Source: Lentinula raphanica
Taxonomy: Eukaryota > Basidiomycota > Agaricomycetes > Agaricales > Omphalotaceae
Direction: 5' to 3'
Length of the DNA: 64,000 bases
NCBI GenBank assembly: GCA_027919835.1
Contig: JANVFP010000034.1
Location: forward strand, 496,001 to 560,000
Positions 12,102 to 23,256 of the stretch are shown one piece after another. The notes below the pieces were generated by a model. It did not search any database and had not been told where the DNA came from. It saw only the letters and a program-made list of their open reading frames with translations. Every line of letters begins with the position of its first letter. The first letter of the stretch is position 1. A program made the translations under genes and the position numbers.

Positions 12102-12889
12102 TCGTCCAAAATCATTCTTGAGGTTGTGAAGTTGAGAATAAGCGAAAGAAAGATCGATTGTTAACTTTTAGCCACAGGTTTTCATTGGGTTTTCATGGTG
12201 GTGGTCGAACTGGTCCCAGGTAGAACGCACATTTTGGCGCTCAAAAGTTTCGACACCGGCCCGCACGCTCCCCAGCGTCTTTGCTTCCGACTTACCCTTG
12301 GGCCTTGAGAAGTGTCCAATGTCCTATCCTCGCATGCTTGTTTGCAAAGACTTATGTATCGGGGAACTATGCTTATGATCGTCAGGTAGCGAGCTCTACC
12401 TTTGCACCTCAGGTTGTACCGATTTCATCTCTCTCGAACTCTCCTTCAAGATCTTGAATCTTGATCAGCCACTGGTACTAGTGACTAGTGGCTGACTATA
12501 CTTACCTTACCACCCAGTTACTGACAGGAGATCAACTAGACTCAAGGATCATCTGTTTGACGTCTCCTCAACAACGATACAACGCCGTATTTGCGAATTC
12601 GTACGAAATACCCCTCAAATTTTGGCAATACGACGTCGTTTGGCAATCATGCAAGCTTGAGCTTGAGGTTTCATCTCAGCTCTTCTCCATATAAGCCTTA
12701 CTCAGTGCTGTCAGCTAGAACGCCCTACCTGGTCCTTATCGACTACCTATAGCAATCAAAAGGGTGGGATATGTGCGTTACTGGCTGCATGGTCGATTCC
12801 TGTCGATTCGCACACTATTCAATAAATTGTTCTGTTCTTGCCTTGGAAAACATGCTGCTGCCCTTGTCTCCTGCCATCCGTCATTCACC

Positions 12890-13592
12890 ATGTTGTCAAT
12901 ATGTCGAACGCTGCAGATAATTATCTTGAGCTCGGCGCTTTTGCAGGTCCATTCGACATTAGCGCAATCTAATTCGACATCACCTCCCAGTAATCTTCCT
13001 CCTGCTATACCCAGTGTTTTTACCGTCGAAGCAGACATCCTCATAAATGCACCTATTGATGTGGTGTGGAATGTCCTGCTTGACTTTCCCAGCTATCCGG
13101 ATTGGAACCCATTTGTACGGTGAGCTTGACAATTCTCAAGTCGGATAGTTCAAGCCGCTCATGCTCGAATTTTGCAGATCGCAAATCGTCACGGACGATT
13201 TTTATATCCCAACTCAGAATCAAACAGCTGCAGAAAACCTTCTTTTAATAATCACCTCCCAAATACCTCCACTGACTCCTCCTGTGACCGCGTCGAGCTT
13301 CGGAAATCCTCTCGACGTGCACATAACCAGAGAAAACATCACTCATTTCCAGCCAGAGATATACCGCGTAGCCTGGCAGGATTTATCACTGGATGCGCTC
13401 ATACAAGCGGAACGCTGGAGTGCACTCAGCGTGTTCACGGACCAGAGTGGGAGTGTGATGACGTTCTATGAGAGCAGAGAACAGTATAATGGGGTTCTGG
13501 CGGAGACGGTACAAGCTCTGGAGGGAACTGGACTGGTCGAGGGCTTCCAAGCGCAAGCTGCTGCACTGAAAACCAGGGCGGAAGCACAGTAA
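12890..13592 (+). CDS. Secreted SRPBCC/START-like (polyketide cyclase-type) protein
   Basis: Two exons (12890-13119 and 13178-13592) join as NPFV/RSQIV across a GTGAGC...TTTGCAG intron. Residues 1-25 (MLSICRTLQIIILSSALLQV and the following Ala-containing stretch) form a signal peptide. The motif TVEADILINAPIDVVWNVL followed by LDFPSYPDWNPFV is the signature N-terminal strand/helix of the SRPBCC helix-grip fold, which encloses a hydrophobic ligand. The C-terminal part (GLVEGFQAQAAALKTRAEAQ) is a terminal helix typical of this fold. Most relatives are cytosolic, so a secretion signal is notable. Ligand and reaction are unknown. Upstream ATG 12764 is in frame, but the 12890 start gives the better signal peptide. 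Confidence 0.8.
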
Positions 13593-14277
13593 CTCTACAC
13601 GAAGTAGAAGTAGACTACGTGTTATGAGAACACTGGTCCGATGAGGTGGTACTCTGATTTGGGGACTCTGCCAAGAGCATGTCAGCAACACCAAATGTCT
13701 AATGCGTGCAGAACTGAGAACACAGAACGCAGATGACAGAATGCATGGCACAAGACAGTCGAATACCGCAGTTTACCACTTCGCGGCATGATCTAAGGCC
13801 CTATTCCAGGAAAAGCATTCCAGTTACCATTGGTGGTTGACGCTGATTGGGTTCAGAGGCCCACCAATGTGGTCGACAGCTTTAGATATCAGAGTGCCCG
13901 GAATGATATGTTCGTGACGTTTCATGAAAATGAAGTCGCCCTCTTGCTGGTTCCCCGAGACATTCCGTTAGAAGGACCTTCAAAGCATCATATCAAAATA
14001 GTGAGAGTTTTGTCATTGGAAGTGAAAGGACGTGCACAACAGAAGCTCTAATAGAAAATGCAATGGGGAATGATCATGGGTTGAGTGGCATGAACATAGT
14101 ATGTATGACGATCCAGAGTATGCACAAGTAGCAGATTCCACCCTATTTCACCTTCAATATACGAGTCGAAGATCGATAAATATTTATGTAAAAAATGAAT
14201 GAACAGCAAAGATTACTAGCAAACAGAAGGCAAAGCATGCAAGAGAAATTGACGAATTCGGCACCGACCATACGAGT
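13593..14277. other. Spacer between SRPBCC gene and bestrophin 3' end
   Basis: The 685-bp stretch carries a 73-codon plus-strand open frame (13830-14051) without recognisable family or splice signals. I see no RNA gene or repeat. Confidence 0.5.
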
Positions 14278-17200
14278 CTAAAGACTCAGGGCATGTTGCA
14301 TTTGCATGTACCCTCTTTGAATCCATTCTTGTGGCGTGACTCGCTCGTCATTTTGGACGTCTGAGGCAAACAGTAGATCGTTCTCAGGCGCGAATGCCCA
14401 GCGTGCAGGATCAGGCGCTGGGGTAGAAGTAATCGCGCGAAGCTCGTTGCCTGAAAAATAGGAGAAACGGTCGTGAGTAACTTGAAGAACATGACAATGT
14501 TTAAGGAGAATAAGAATGTCCGTCTGACTCCATACAGCTTTCGCTCCTTGCGTTGGACACCACAAAGGAACGATCGTGATGGCGTCAGATCAAACAAACC
14601 AGGACGAAAATGACTGTCACGAAACTCACGAATGATGTTATGAGTGAAATGATCCAAGTTCTGCAAAGTTAACGGTTAGATCGGAAACGTTCGTATTATG
14701 GATATAAGAGATGAGATGCGACTATGCCCATCGAGATACTGGGCATCTCCGATATAGAGTTTGGAAGAAACGTTGTGGGTTCAAGGGTTTCAGCGGATTG
14801 TAAGAGTGACCCCTTCCTTGTACACATGTCCTCGGAAAAAGACATGTCGAAATTGGTGGAGCTTCGAGCGAAGAGACAGACAGAAACTGTATGAATGAAT
14901 TCACTCACCAAATCGTTCTTGTCATAACCAAATGGATCTGTCAGCAAGGCAAGGGAGTGGAGGCGCATATCAACTAAGACGAAGATACTCGAGAATGAAG
15001 ATGTGTAGGACACCCACTCTCGATCTCTTCTCCAGCTACCAAAAATCCGAAGAACATGAAAGCAAGTATCACTGTGGCTGGGATAGTTTTCCAAGACAAC
15101 GTTGGCCAAATTTGCGGCGGCTTGATGAGGGAACAGAAATTTTCCAATGTTTGATTTGACCCCGAGGTGATGGATGAAGATCCGGATGACAGTTGTCGCG
15201 GAAAGGAAGAGGTACAGTCCGTGGTAGATACATGGTCGATGTCCAGACATTCGACCACCAAGGGATTAGATAGTGAGCAAATGAAGTCGACATGTGATTG
15301 GAGGACATTGACAGATTGGGAGGAGATCAAACGGGCACGTCGGAAGATTATAAATGACGAGCACAAGTGATTGGTGAGGGGCATTATCAGGTGTGATGGA
15401 AGTATACACTTACGAGAACTATGATGTAGATAACAGCGACAGCCCACAAGTGAAAAGAGTAGCTATGAATGAGTCAGCTCAGCATGCAAGCGCTATGTGG
15501 AATAAAACATTCTATGAATACAGAATGAATACGTCGCCATAAGAAGGCGTCGGCGTTTTGGAATGAAAGGAAAAGCAATGTAATTGCAAGCAACAGAGCC
15601 GAAATGGACGCACTCGCGGACATAGGCCAAGTCCTAACGAACCAAGCCTCACACAGGAGATATTTTGGCAAAGTTGAACGAGAGGGATCAGGAGATCCCC
15701 GAAATGAAGCGAAGATACGGAGATGAACGAGAACGTTTACTCCCAACTTCATCGCTGGTCAAATATAGTGATGAATGGCAAAACGAACAACACGGTTCAG
15801 TTTTCATCTCGGATGTCTTTTCCATAACAAGGAAAATTTCCTGGATGCATGGAGAACATCGCGTTTGAATCCTGACAGCTTTCAAGCTGCGTATAGTAGT
15901 CGAGAGGAATCACAGTGCAAAAAACGGCGCTGGGAGGACTGACAAAGAAAATCGAGAAAAGACGTACGAGAAAGGGATAGGAGTTGTCAAAATTCGTTCC
16001 AATCCAGTGAGACTGTCCACCAATTGATTTAACGCTGCAATCATGGTGTCTTTGGAATAATATGAGCAAGCCTGACAAAGAAACAAATCGGAAAAAGCGC
16101 ACTAGTAGTCGGAACTTCATTCGTTTTCCGTACTTGGAGAGCGGCAATGTAGGAGCTCTGGCAAAGAAATTGATCAACGAGAGTACAGAGTCAAGTCATA
16201 ATGTCGACTTCGAGGATTTACCAGATATAGTGAGATTTCCAAAGGCAAGTTATGCGATGCGCTCTTATTCCTCATCTTCGCCCTCAATTTTGCGGCTTTC
16301 TTCCCCTTCAACTCCTTCCCCCGCTTTGTCAGAACCCTCGCTAGTAACGAGAAAGGAAACAGATCGAATATATGATACTTTGGTGGCATCTTCGCTGGAA
16401 ACAAAAACCCTTCGTCCGTCCTTTGCAGGATGACCCTCTCAGCAGGGTCTTCAGACATAGAAGACTTGGCATCAAACACAATCTTCTCCGCAGTAGCCTG
16501 TTCGGACCGGGTGCGTTCAACAGGCGGAGGTTCACGAAAAGTAGGCTTAACAGAGACGTTGGCCGTTGCAGGAAGGGGGAGGTGTGAATCAGAGAAAGAG
16601 CCTGCATTGACACGTTGAGTCAAGAATGTGTGATTCCGCGAAGCATCTGAAGGCCTTCTGACAGTCCCAGATGTACGGCGGAAAGAGGTCGATCTTGGAG
16701 AACCCGGAGGGGAGGGCATTTCTGAGGGAGTAGGTTCGTTTATGAGATCAGTATTGGAAGGGAGCCCGGTTGGTAGAGCGTAAGCTGGCAGGAACTTGAC
16801 GAGGTAGTACAGGTCCCTTTATAAAGGTGTCAGGAAGAGACAATAGTATAGGTACTGAGAAGACGAACTCGTAGTAGATACCATCCTCGCCTCGTAGATA
16901 ATGTTTTACAGCTACGCCAAATGCCTCTATGAGATTGATGACAGTCTTTTTCTCGATCATTGCTTTAGCTTTCAACAATTCGGCGGATTCAGTCGCTGTT
17001 GCAGGAGGGTCTATTGAAAGATTCCGATTGAACATCAGACGGAGACGTGTTGAGAACGATACCTACCTGGTATATGAAACCAAATTGTCCGCGCAAGTGT
17101 GCGACTAGCTAGAACGAGTTGAGACCAAAGCCTTCTTCCTTCATTATATCTACTCCACATCAGCCTCTTGATTACTATCATCCTAATGTTCTTACCTCTC

Positions 17201-17549
17201 AAAAGAGGATGTCGTCCTGTAGCTGATCACAAAACCTAAAACGGTACCCGTCCTAGAGAAAGAAATTTCAACTAGAAGCCATAGATACAATATAGATCGA
17301 TACTCACACAGTAAGCAAAGTAGGTTGAATTATCACTCGATGTCCTTGAGCGTTCAAAACGCACACCAATGTCGCCCAAGCTCCAAAGAAAATAAGAAGA
17401 TGCCAACAGCGAAACAGTGCAGTAGCAAGCAAAGCGTTCAAAAACGATGCGCCAGTTCTCTGTCTTCCAGCATAAGGATCTTGAAACGTCTTGAAGCCCT
17501 TGTGTAGAAGAGCCCCCGACCCTTGCAGCCCCAAATCCTCCAGATGCAT
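14278..17549 (-). CDS. Bestrophin-like anion channel (RFP-TM/UPF0187 family)
   Basis: Predicted membrane chloride/anion channel of the fungal bestrophin family. In order, minus-strand exons encode LLHKGFKTFQDPYAG, FLNALLATALFRCWHLLIFF (TM1), VLNAQGHRVIIQPTLLTV, KHYLRGEDGIYYE, a long Ser/Pro-rich cytoplasmic insert (about 16440-16720), MPPKYHIFDLFPFSLLARV, ALNQLVDSLTGLERILTTPI, YSFHLWAVAVIYIIVL, FMFFGFLVAGEEIE/NPFGYDKNDL, NLDHFTHNIIR/NELRAI and a conserved tail RVTPQEWIQRGYMQMQ. Junctions joining GEEIE to NPFGYDKNDL and NIIR to NELR keep the frame. Several introns in the 3' half look unusually long for this genome (about 170-500 nt). The start at 17549 is the first ATG giving a family-like N terminus; an upstream exon is possible. 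Confidence 0.85.
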
Positions 17550-18216
17550 AATAAGTAAGCTCTAGGATAAAAAATGAAAGTAAGAAAAGATGAAACCTTG
17601 CGTGCGTGGCCTGCAGGGGAGGTTATATTGATAGATGGTGGCATGGATGAATTGTTTCCGTCTGATATTTCCGGATATTCGATGCTTCACTACGAGGGGG
17701 CTGGCGGAAATGATTTGCTGTGTTCGTCGTTCTTATGCGCTGCGATAGTCCATAAACGTTAGAAGGAGATATGGGCCTGGCGGTGAGCGCTATTCGAGTG
17801 GGTCCTGGGGCCTGGAGGCTGGCCTCGTATTCTGTCAATTGTGGAGATTGAAATGTGGTGCACTGGTCTACTCGGTCTTGGCCAGCGCGATTTTGAATGA
17901 TAGGCGCTGGTAGTTGAAACGGATTGCTCACTTCCCTCGGTCAGCTGATCGAGGAGATATTCCAAATTTTCGTTGCAATTTGCGTGAACAGTGATTATGA
18001 CTAGCCACCAATTAAACCTAGTATTCAACGATGAGGCTGTTATGTACAAGGGGTAGATAAAAGGTACACAACTACTTTGGGTGGAATTAAAGATTACAAT
18101 AATGATGCTATGTATCCCAAGCAATCCGGGATGCTCAGAGGCGCCTCTAAAGTTCGTATGTCCCTTCAAGGGCGTACAGAAGAGCAGTGAGCAGCGGAAG
18201 GAGATATTCATAGCAA
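17550..18216. other. Spacer between bestrophin and zinc-finger gene
   Basis: The 667-bp region is upstream of the bestrophin start and downstream of the zinc-finger stop. A long minus-strand open frame (17759-18220) has no splice or domain support and is judged chance. No other feature was seen. Confidence 0.5.
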
Positions 18217-19446
18217 TCAATAATAGCGACCGTCGACGTCAAATGAAACGTGTCGCTCTTCGGCTACATAGAACTGGGAAGACATACGGCGCTCCGGCGA
18301 TGAATAACCTTCGTCTGGTTCGCCAGGATAGTATTGAGCCGACATATAGCCCTCGTTAACGGAGCTCGTGAATTGAGCAGGAACGAGAGCAACGGGCATG
18401 AGATACCCGAAGTTCGAGCTCATTCCCTGCATAACAGGTATACCCCCATTCCGGGGTTGATTCCGACAGCCAGCCCGCTGTTCACTGCGAAGCCCATGGG
18501 CATAACAGGGGCCGCAGCGCTCATTGGTAACGCATTAGCCGCAAGGACATTCTGCGTTCCTGGGTGAAAGCTCTGCCATGACCTTTCGTGATGAGAGAAA
18601 CCTTCGACAAGGGACGGACGTTTGACCAGAGGGTATTGCAATGTCTCGAGTGGGAGTTCGTGTTCAGTGTATTCTACTGGAGTAGAAGGAGGCGGAGGAG
18701 GAGTAGGAGAAGGAGCTGTCATGGCGGGATGGGAGCCAGACCAGATTGCGTTTCCAGCGTGTTCAGGAAATGCGGAGCGTACGTGACGAGGTCGATCATA
18801 AGCCGATGAGGGATACGACTCGTTGAAGCGACGAACTATAGCTTCCGACCTTCTTGCTGGACGTTCCTCGAGAGTAGACGAATTTCCTGCCTCAGTTGGC
18901 ATTACGGGAGGCAAGAATTTCAAAGCTCGCTGGGAAGGCCCAGGAGCACGCTGCTGGGATGGCACGTAGCCGTGCTTACATTTCCTGTGCTTGATGAGAG
19001 AAGATTTGTCGTTACATTCGAACGAACAGTCTGGGCATCGGGTCTTGAGGCCAGGGTTACTATTCGCGAACGATTACTACACTGTGTTGAAGCGACAGAA
19101 AAGAAAAACTTACTGTTGAGCCATATGGGTTGTGAGGTTTGATTTTTGACGGGTGCTGAACTTGCAGCCTTGCTCCGGGCATGAAAATCTACATCACGTT
19201 GAATTCATTAATGCATCAACGATCAAGAGTTTTGTGCTGCGTACTTCGCGTCGTTAGAATGAATTTTCTCGTGACGTTTGAGATCGGTCTTGCGAGCTAT
19301 CAAAGCGTCGCACTGAGAGCACGGGTACGGGCCTTCAGCGACCTCTTTGGAGGATCTCTGTAGAGGGATAACCAGAGTCAGAGTAGATTGAATATAACTT
19401 GACAGAATGCACTTACGGAAGAAGCTTTTCTACGAATAGCAGGCAT
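18217..19446 (-). CDS. C2H2 zinc-finger protein, putative transcription factor
   Basis: Starts at 19446 (MPAIRRKASS) with a first intron GTAAGT...TACAG. The second exon has the classical finger CSQCDALIARKTDLKRHEKIH, the next has CPEQGCKFSTRQKSNLTTHM, and a third finger-like stretch is TRCPDCSFECNDKSSLIKHR. After the fingers comes a low-complexity Pro/Ser/Met-rich region ending DVDGRYY at 18217. Near 18440 the frame changes. A 59-nt GTGAAC...ATGCAG intron would restore it; a one-base loss in a run of five G is the alternative. The protein is probably nuclear, with DNA targets unknown. A TATA element lies at 19626-19633, and the 1-kb region upstream is shared with the divergent POM34-like gene. 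Confidence 0.8.
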
Positions 19447-20442
19447 AATGTAATTATTAATTGCGTGTAGAGTATGGCAGTAGGATTGTCTTGAAATTAA
19501 GAAAGTGAAAAAGCGGAGGTGTCACTTTCCAGAAGGTCAACCCCTTTGCAAAGAAGTGGAAGAGAGAGAAAAAATTTAAGACAGAGAAAAGGTATGTAGG
19601 AGACCAAGGCAAACCTGGCGTTCGCTTTTTATACCTTACCACCTCCACCTCGATTGGTGTTGAGCTACCTTTTCAAATTTACTCATTAAGGGAAATGCAC
19701 CCTGAACGATCGGTTGTCCATGTCCATCTCCACGAAACCACAGGCCAAAATTGCTTGATTTGGCTATTTTTCGTTGTGGTTGAGAACAATGGTGGCCACA
19801 GAAATGAGCAAGTAGCACCGACAAGCAGTCCCACAATGAGGCGGCGCCCCTACAATTTGAACAATAAAACCCAGAACTCACTATGTAATTCAAAGAAGAA
19901 TATTTGACGTCGACAATCTAGACATACTAGTGAGGGAGGCCGTGCCATTGATCGAAATCGAATGTTGTGGCCTTGAAGAGGGGGCGTATCTCGAGAACAT
20001 ATCCTGGCAGTGAGCCTTGAGTTCAGCACGAACAGAGAAATTAGTAGTGCGGAATTCATGAAGGTGATCGCAATAAGAAACAAGTTCTAGTAAGTACGGT
20101 CTAGTATGCTTTTCACCGTACAGTTAGTTTATGGAGTCCGCCTAGCCGTCTCATAGGACAGTACTCATAGAAGTAACCCATGCAGTATAATACCGTTTTC
20201 AGATGCCAGGCTGCGGGCCCAAAGGGTATTATTTTCAAGATTTCATTGCGTTGGCTCGTCTTAGGAAATGGTAGTTCGAGAAAGAGGGATGTGCGGCGCT
20301 AATTGAAATCAGCGCTTATCGGCGGCGGTCACGAGCTAATTGAATTCTCTTTCATCTCTGTTCATCACCTTCGACTACCACGCGCCTCACCGTCCCAACC
20401 AGCATCTATCTCTTCCATCTAGGCTATAAACGAAGTGGAACT
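19447..20442. other. Divergent promoter region of zinc-finger and POM34-like genes
   Basis: About 1 kb between two divergent starts. Open frames at 19636-19893 and 19850-20083 (minus) have no domain or splice support. The region most likely holds both promoters. Confidence 0.55.
19626..19633 (-). promoter_or_regulatory. TATA box of the zinc-finger gene
   Basis: Minus-strand TATAAAAA lies about 180 bp upstream of the ATG at 19446. It is the best core-promoter match in the intergenic region. Confidence 0.35.
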
Positions 20443-21382
20443 ATGACCACCCGAACGAAATCATCCGAAACGTCGGCACTGACAACTTTCACAAACTATT
20501 TTCGCCCTCATCGAGGCGAAGCGGTAGTCCGACTACGTTCAAACGCATTTGGCTTGTTCTCTCTCCTCATATCTACCTGGCTGCTTCCTGTACCCTCTGT
20601 GGTACTAGCCATACGTATGTTGCTCTCTGGAAATTATGCCCGAACAGAATTTCTAGATGGGAACGAGAGTGAATGGGGTATAAGAAAAGGACTCTGCATT
20701 TTAGGTTCCGTGATTCCACAACGTGTTCGTGCTCATCCTATATGTCTAACGTCATTCTCCATAGAATTAGCAATAGCTGCATTGCTCACTTACAATATTC
20801 TCGAAGCCACTTACGCGCTTCAATACCCGCGAAAACCTTTTCCACCTTCTGCGCTCTCTCCGGCGAAGAAGTCAAATCCTCTTGGGATATTCTCACCCGA
20901 ATCAGCAAAGAAACCGTTCCGTATATTGTCTGCCAATGTTAATGATCTTTCTATGCTGTTTTTGCACCATACTGAAACATCCGTTCGCATAGTCAACCCC
21001 GACATCGGCCTCAAAATATAAGCCATTTACACCTGGTCGATCCGTAGCTCTTTCAGAGTCCAAAAATTCACATTATCCCCTATCTCCTGCGAGCTCACCA
21101 TCTCGTGTCATCCAATACTCGATGCCATCGAAGTCAGGCTCTTCGGGAGTCAATGCCTCAATCTCATCTTCGACGTCAACCATCCCGCCAACCCCTAGTC
21201 CAAGTTCTACGCTGGCTACGGCATATCGTGGGAAGCATGCTTCAGGCTTCCATGGAGGGCGTAAGTCTGTCTTTGTTTCTCAATCATTTTGACCTTCTCA
21301 TCTTACGCTTACCAAAGGACCAATGGACGGCTTGTACCTCAGCCAGATGACTTTGAGTGGAGATGACGAAGACGAAGATTGA
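20443..21382 (+). CDS. Putative POM34-like nuclear pore membrane protein
   Basis: Start MTTRTKSSETSALTTFTNYF, stop at 21380-21382 after DDEDED. The exons join RKGLCILE/LAIAALL across a GTTCCG...CCATAG intron, and SANV/STPTSASKYKPF across a second intron of about 60 nt; a third lies near 21259. Two hydrophobic segments (FGLFSLLISTWLLPVPSVVL and IAALLTYNILEATYALQY) flank a short loop. The C-terminal half is Ser/Pro-rich with GRSVALSESK and SPASSPSRVIQYSMP. The two-TM layout with a Ser/Pro-rich tail fits the fungal POM34 (nuclear pore complex component) family as I remember it. The family call is moderate; the gene itself is secure. Confidence 0.6.
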
Positions 21383-21554
21383 TATAACGATCCACGATGT
21401 GCATGTTCTTTCTCTTACGGTGTCTACATGAAGCCTATCGCTTGGTTCCACCAATCCAATGGTTTGGTGTATGAATGTTTAGATCGATTGATTGAGTTGT
21501 GTGCCAATACATCGGGACGCTTGAACATGCACGAAGGAGTGATGCAATCGGATA

Positions 21555-23256
21555 TCAGATACGACCCTCCCTCAACTGCGGCCAAGGTGTCTTCTCGTTC
21601 ACAACAGGAGGTGCACCCTCTAATGTTCCCAGAATCCCTTGCCAAACGAACGCTTTGGGATTGCCTGCGGATTCGGTGTATTTTGCCAAGAATAGTTCAT
21701 CGTTGGCCGCTGTATAATAGGTATAAGAGACAATGAATTAACAATATTCAAGGTTAAGTGAATATAGCACGTACGCGCTGTTAACGCATTATCACGCATC
21801 CACGTCTCGAATACCGATGCTGCTTCACGAGGACTGAACTCTGTCGGCACAGGCAGGTTCTTCAAACCGCGGGCATATTCTAGGAGGATCTTCGACCGTT
21901 TACTGTATGGACTTCTCGGATGCAAACCCGGCAGACCAAGTTCGTCCATGAGCTCGTTAGTCACTGGAAATGTAGGATCCGCTGCGGTGACTGCTCCAAG
22001 GATTGCTCCTTTGGGGAAAGAGCGTTTCCCCGAAGCAAATTCAAGGATGAGACGTGGTATAGCAAGGTGGTAGGGACGGATGGCGGAGAAGTGAGGATCA
22101 CGGTAGGTCGTTTTCTCGTTGTATAGTGCTTGGAAATCGTCTACCGCAAGCAGGACAGGTGTTCTGAGCGAATGTATGAGAGGGGATGTACGCTGAGTTA
22201 GGAGGTTGTTACTCACTTGCTCTGTCTACTCAATTCGTTAAGCAATGTCTCGAGTACCACAGATGAGATTGCCGTGTCCTTCGACCCAGCGGATACTAAT
22301 TGCGCGAGCGTTGTGCCGCTACTGAATGATCGACGTTCGTAGTTCAAACCTTCGCGCATTGTCAGTGTTTGCAGATTGGCGGAATTGACCTCGAGTATCC
22401 TTCGAAGTGTTTGCTGAGCGAAGTTTGGTTGCAAGTATGTTTGAGTGCGGAGGTCATATGTGTGAGTCGTGGTGGAGTTCACGGTCGTTTTGGCTATGAA
22501 AGGATCAATATGGAAACAGAGCTGACAGCAGTAGGTTGTCGGACACGCACCTCTAGGAATGTAGATCACGATCCAATCTTTGGCCAAGCAATACTGCACG
22601 GCCTGTAGCAGCAGGAAACTCTTTCCACATCCTGATGGACCGGTGAGAACGTATCGTGTCTTAGAACTAGATTCTGCGGCGGCCGCATTCAACTCTTCAG
22701 CGGTGAACACGGTGATATTTCGAATGACAGAACATCGTTGTGACAGCAAGCGGAACTGAACAGGAAATGAGAGCCGTTCTCTTCATCATCGAGGGGGGAA
22801 AGCTCGAACCTCGAGTAGCATGTTCTTGGGTGTCCCAAAATACTTGATTGGATCATTAGGAATCTGGTCGAACGCAACGACCTGGCCAATCATGTTTTCC
22901 GTCAAGAGTTCCTATCGGAATTCCGGTTACGGATGCGCATGAACATTTGAGTGGTGAACGCACCGGTTTAAAGCTTGGCAGCGATAAACTTGGGCCAGGT
23001 TGCAGGATTGGTTCGGTCAGTTGTGAAGGATTCATTGAGCGGAAAGCCTTCGGAATGTGCATGAGGAAAAACAATGTAGGAGCATGATAAGAACGTACCC
23101 CAATCCTGTTCTTCCTACTAAAAGCCTTTTTGTTCTTCGACGTGGTCCCACCCTTGACATTGTTTATCTTGAAGGGTATTTGTTCTACTCGTTTCGAGTT
23201 GAGAGGCTTTTACCGTGAACGAATACACCACTCACGACCAGGAAGAGAAGTTGCAT
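21555..23256 (-). CDS. RSM23: Mitochondrial small ribosomal subunit protein mS29 (DAP3/RSM23)
   Basis: GTP-binding protein of the mitochondrial ribosome small subunit. The Walker A motif GPSGCGKSFLLLQ (about 22640) and Walker B VLLAVDDFQALYNEKTTYRD are clear. They are followed by FASGKRSFPKGAILGAVTAA, NELMDELGLPGLHPRSPYSK and the final exon ANDELFLAKYTESAGNPKAF, which stops at 21555. Upstream exons give NNVKGGTTSKNKKAFSRKNR (basic, mitochondrial-targeting style), LTEPILQPGPSLSLPSFKP and ENMIGQVVAFDQIPNDPI. The start at 23256 (MQLLFLV) is the best available but least certain part. The gene is convergent with the POM34-like gene (about 170 bp apart). Confidence 0.88.
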
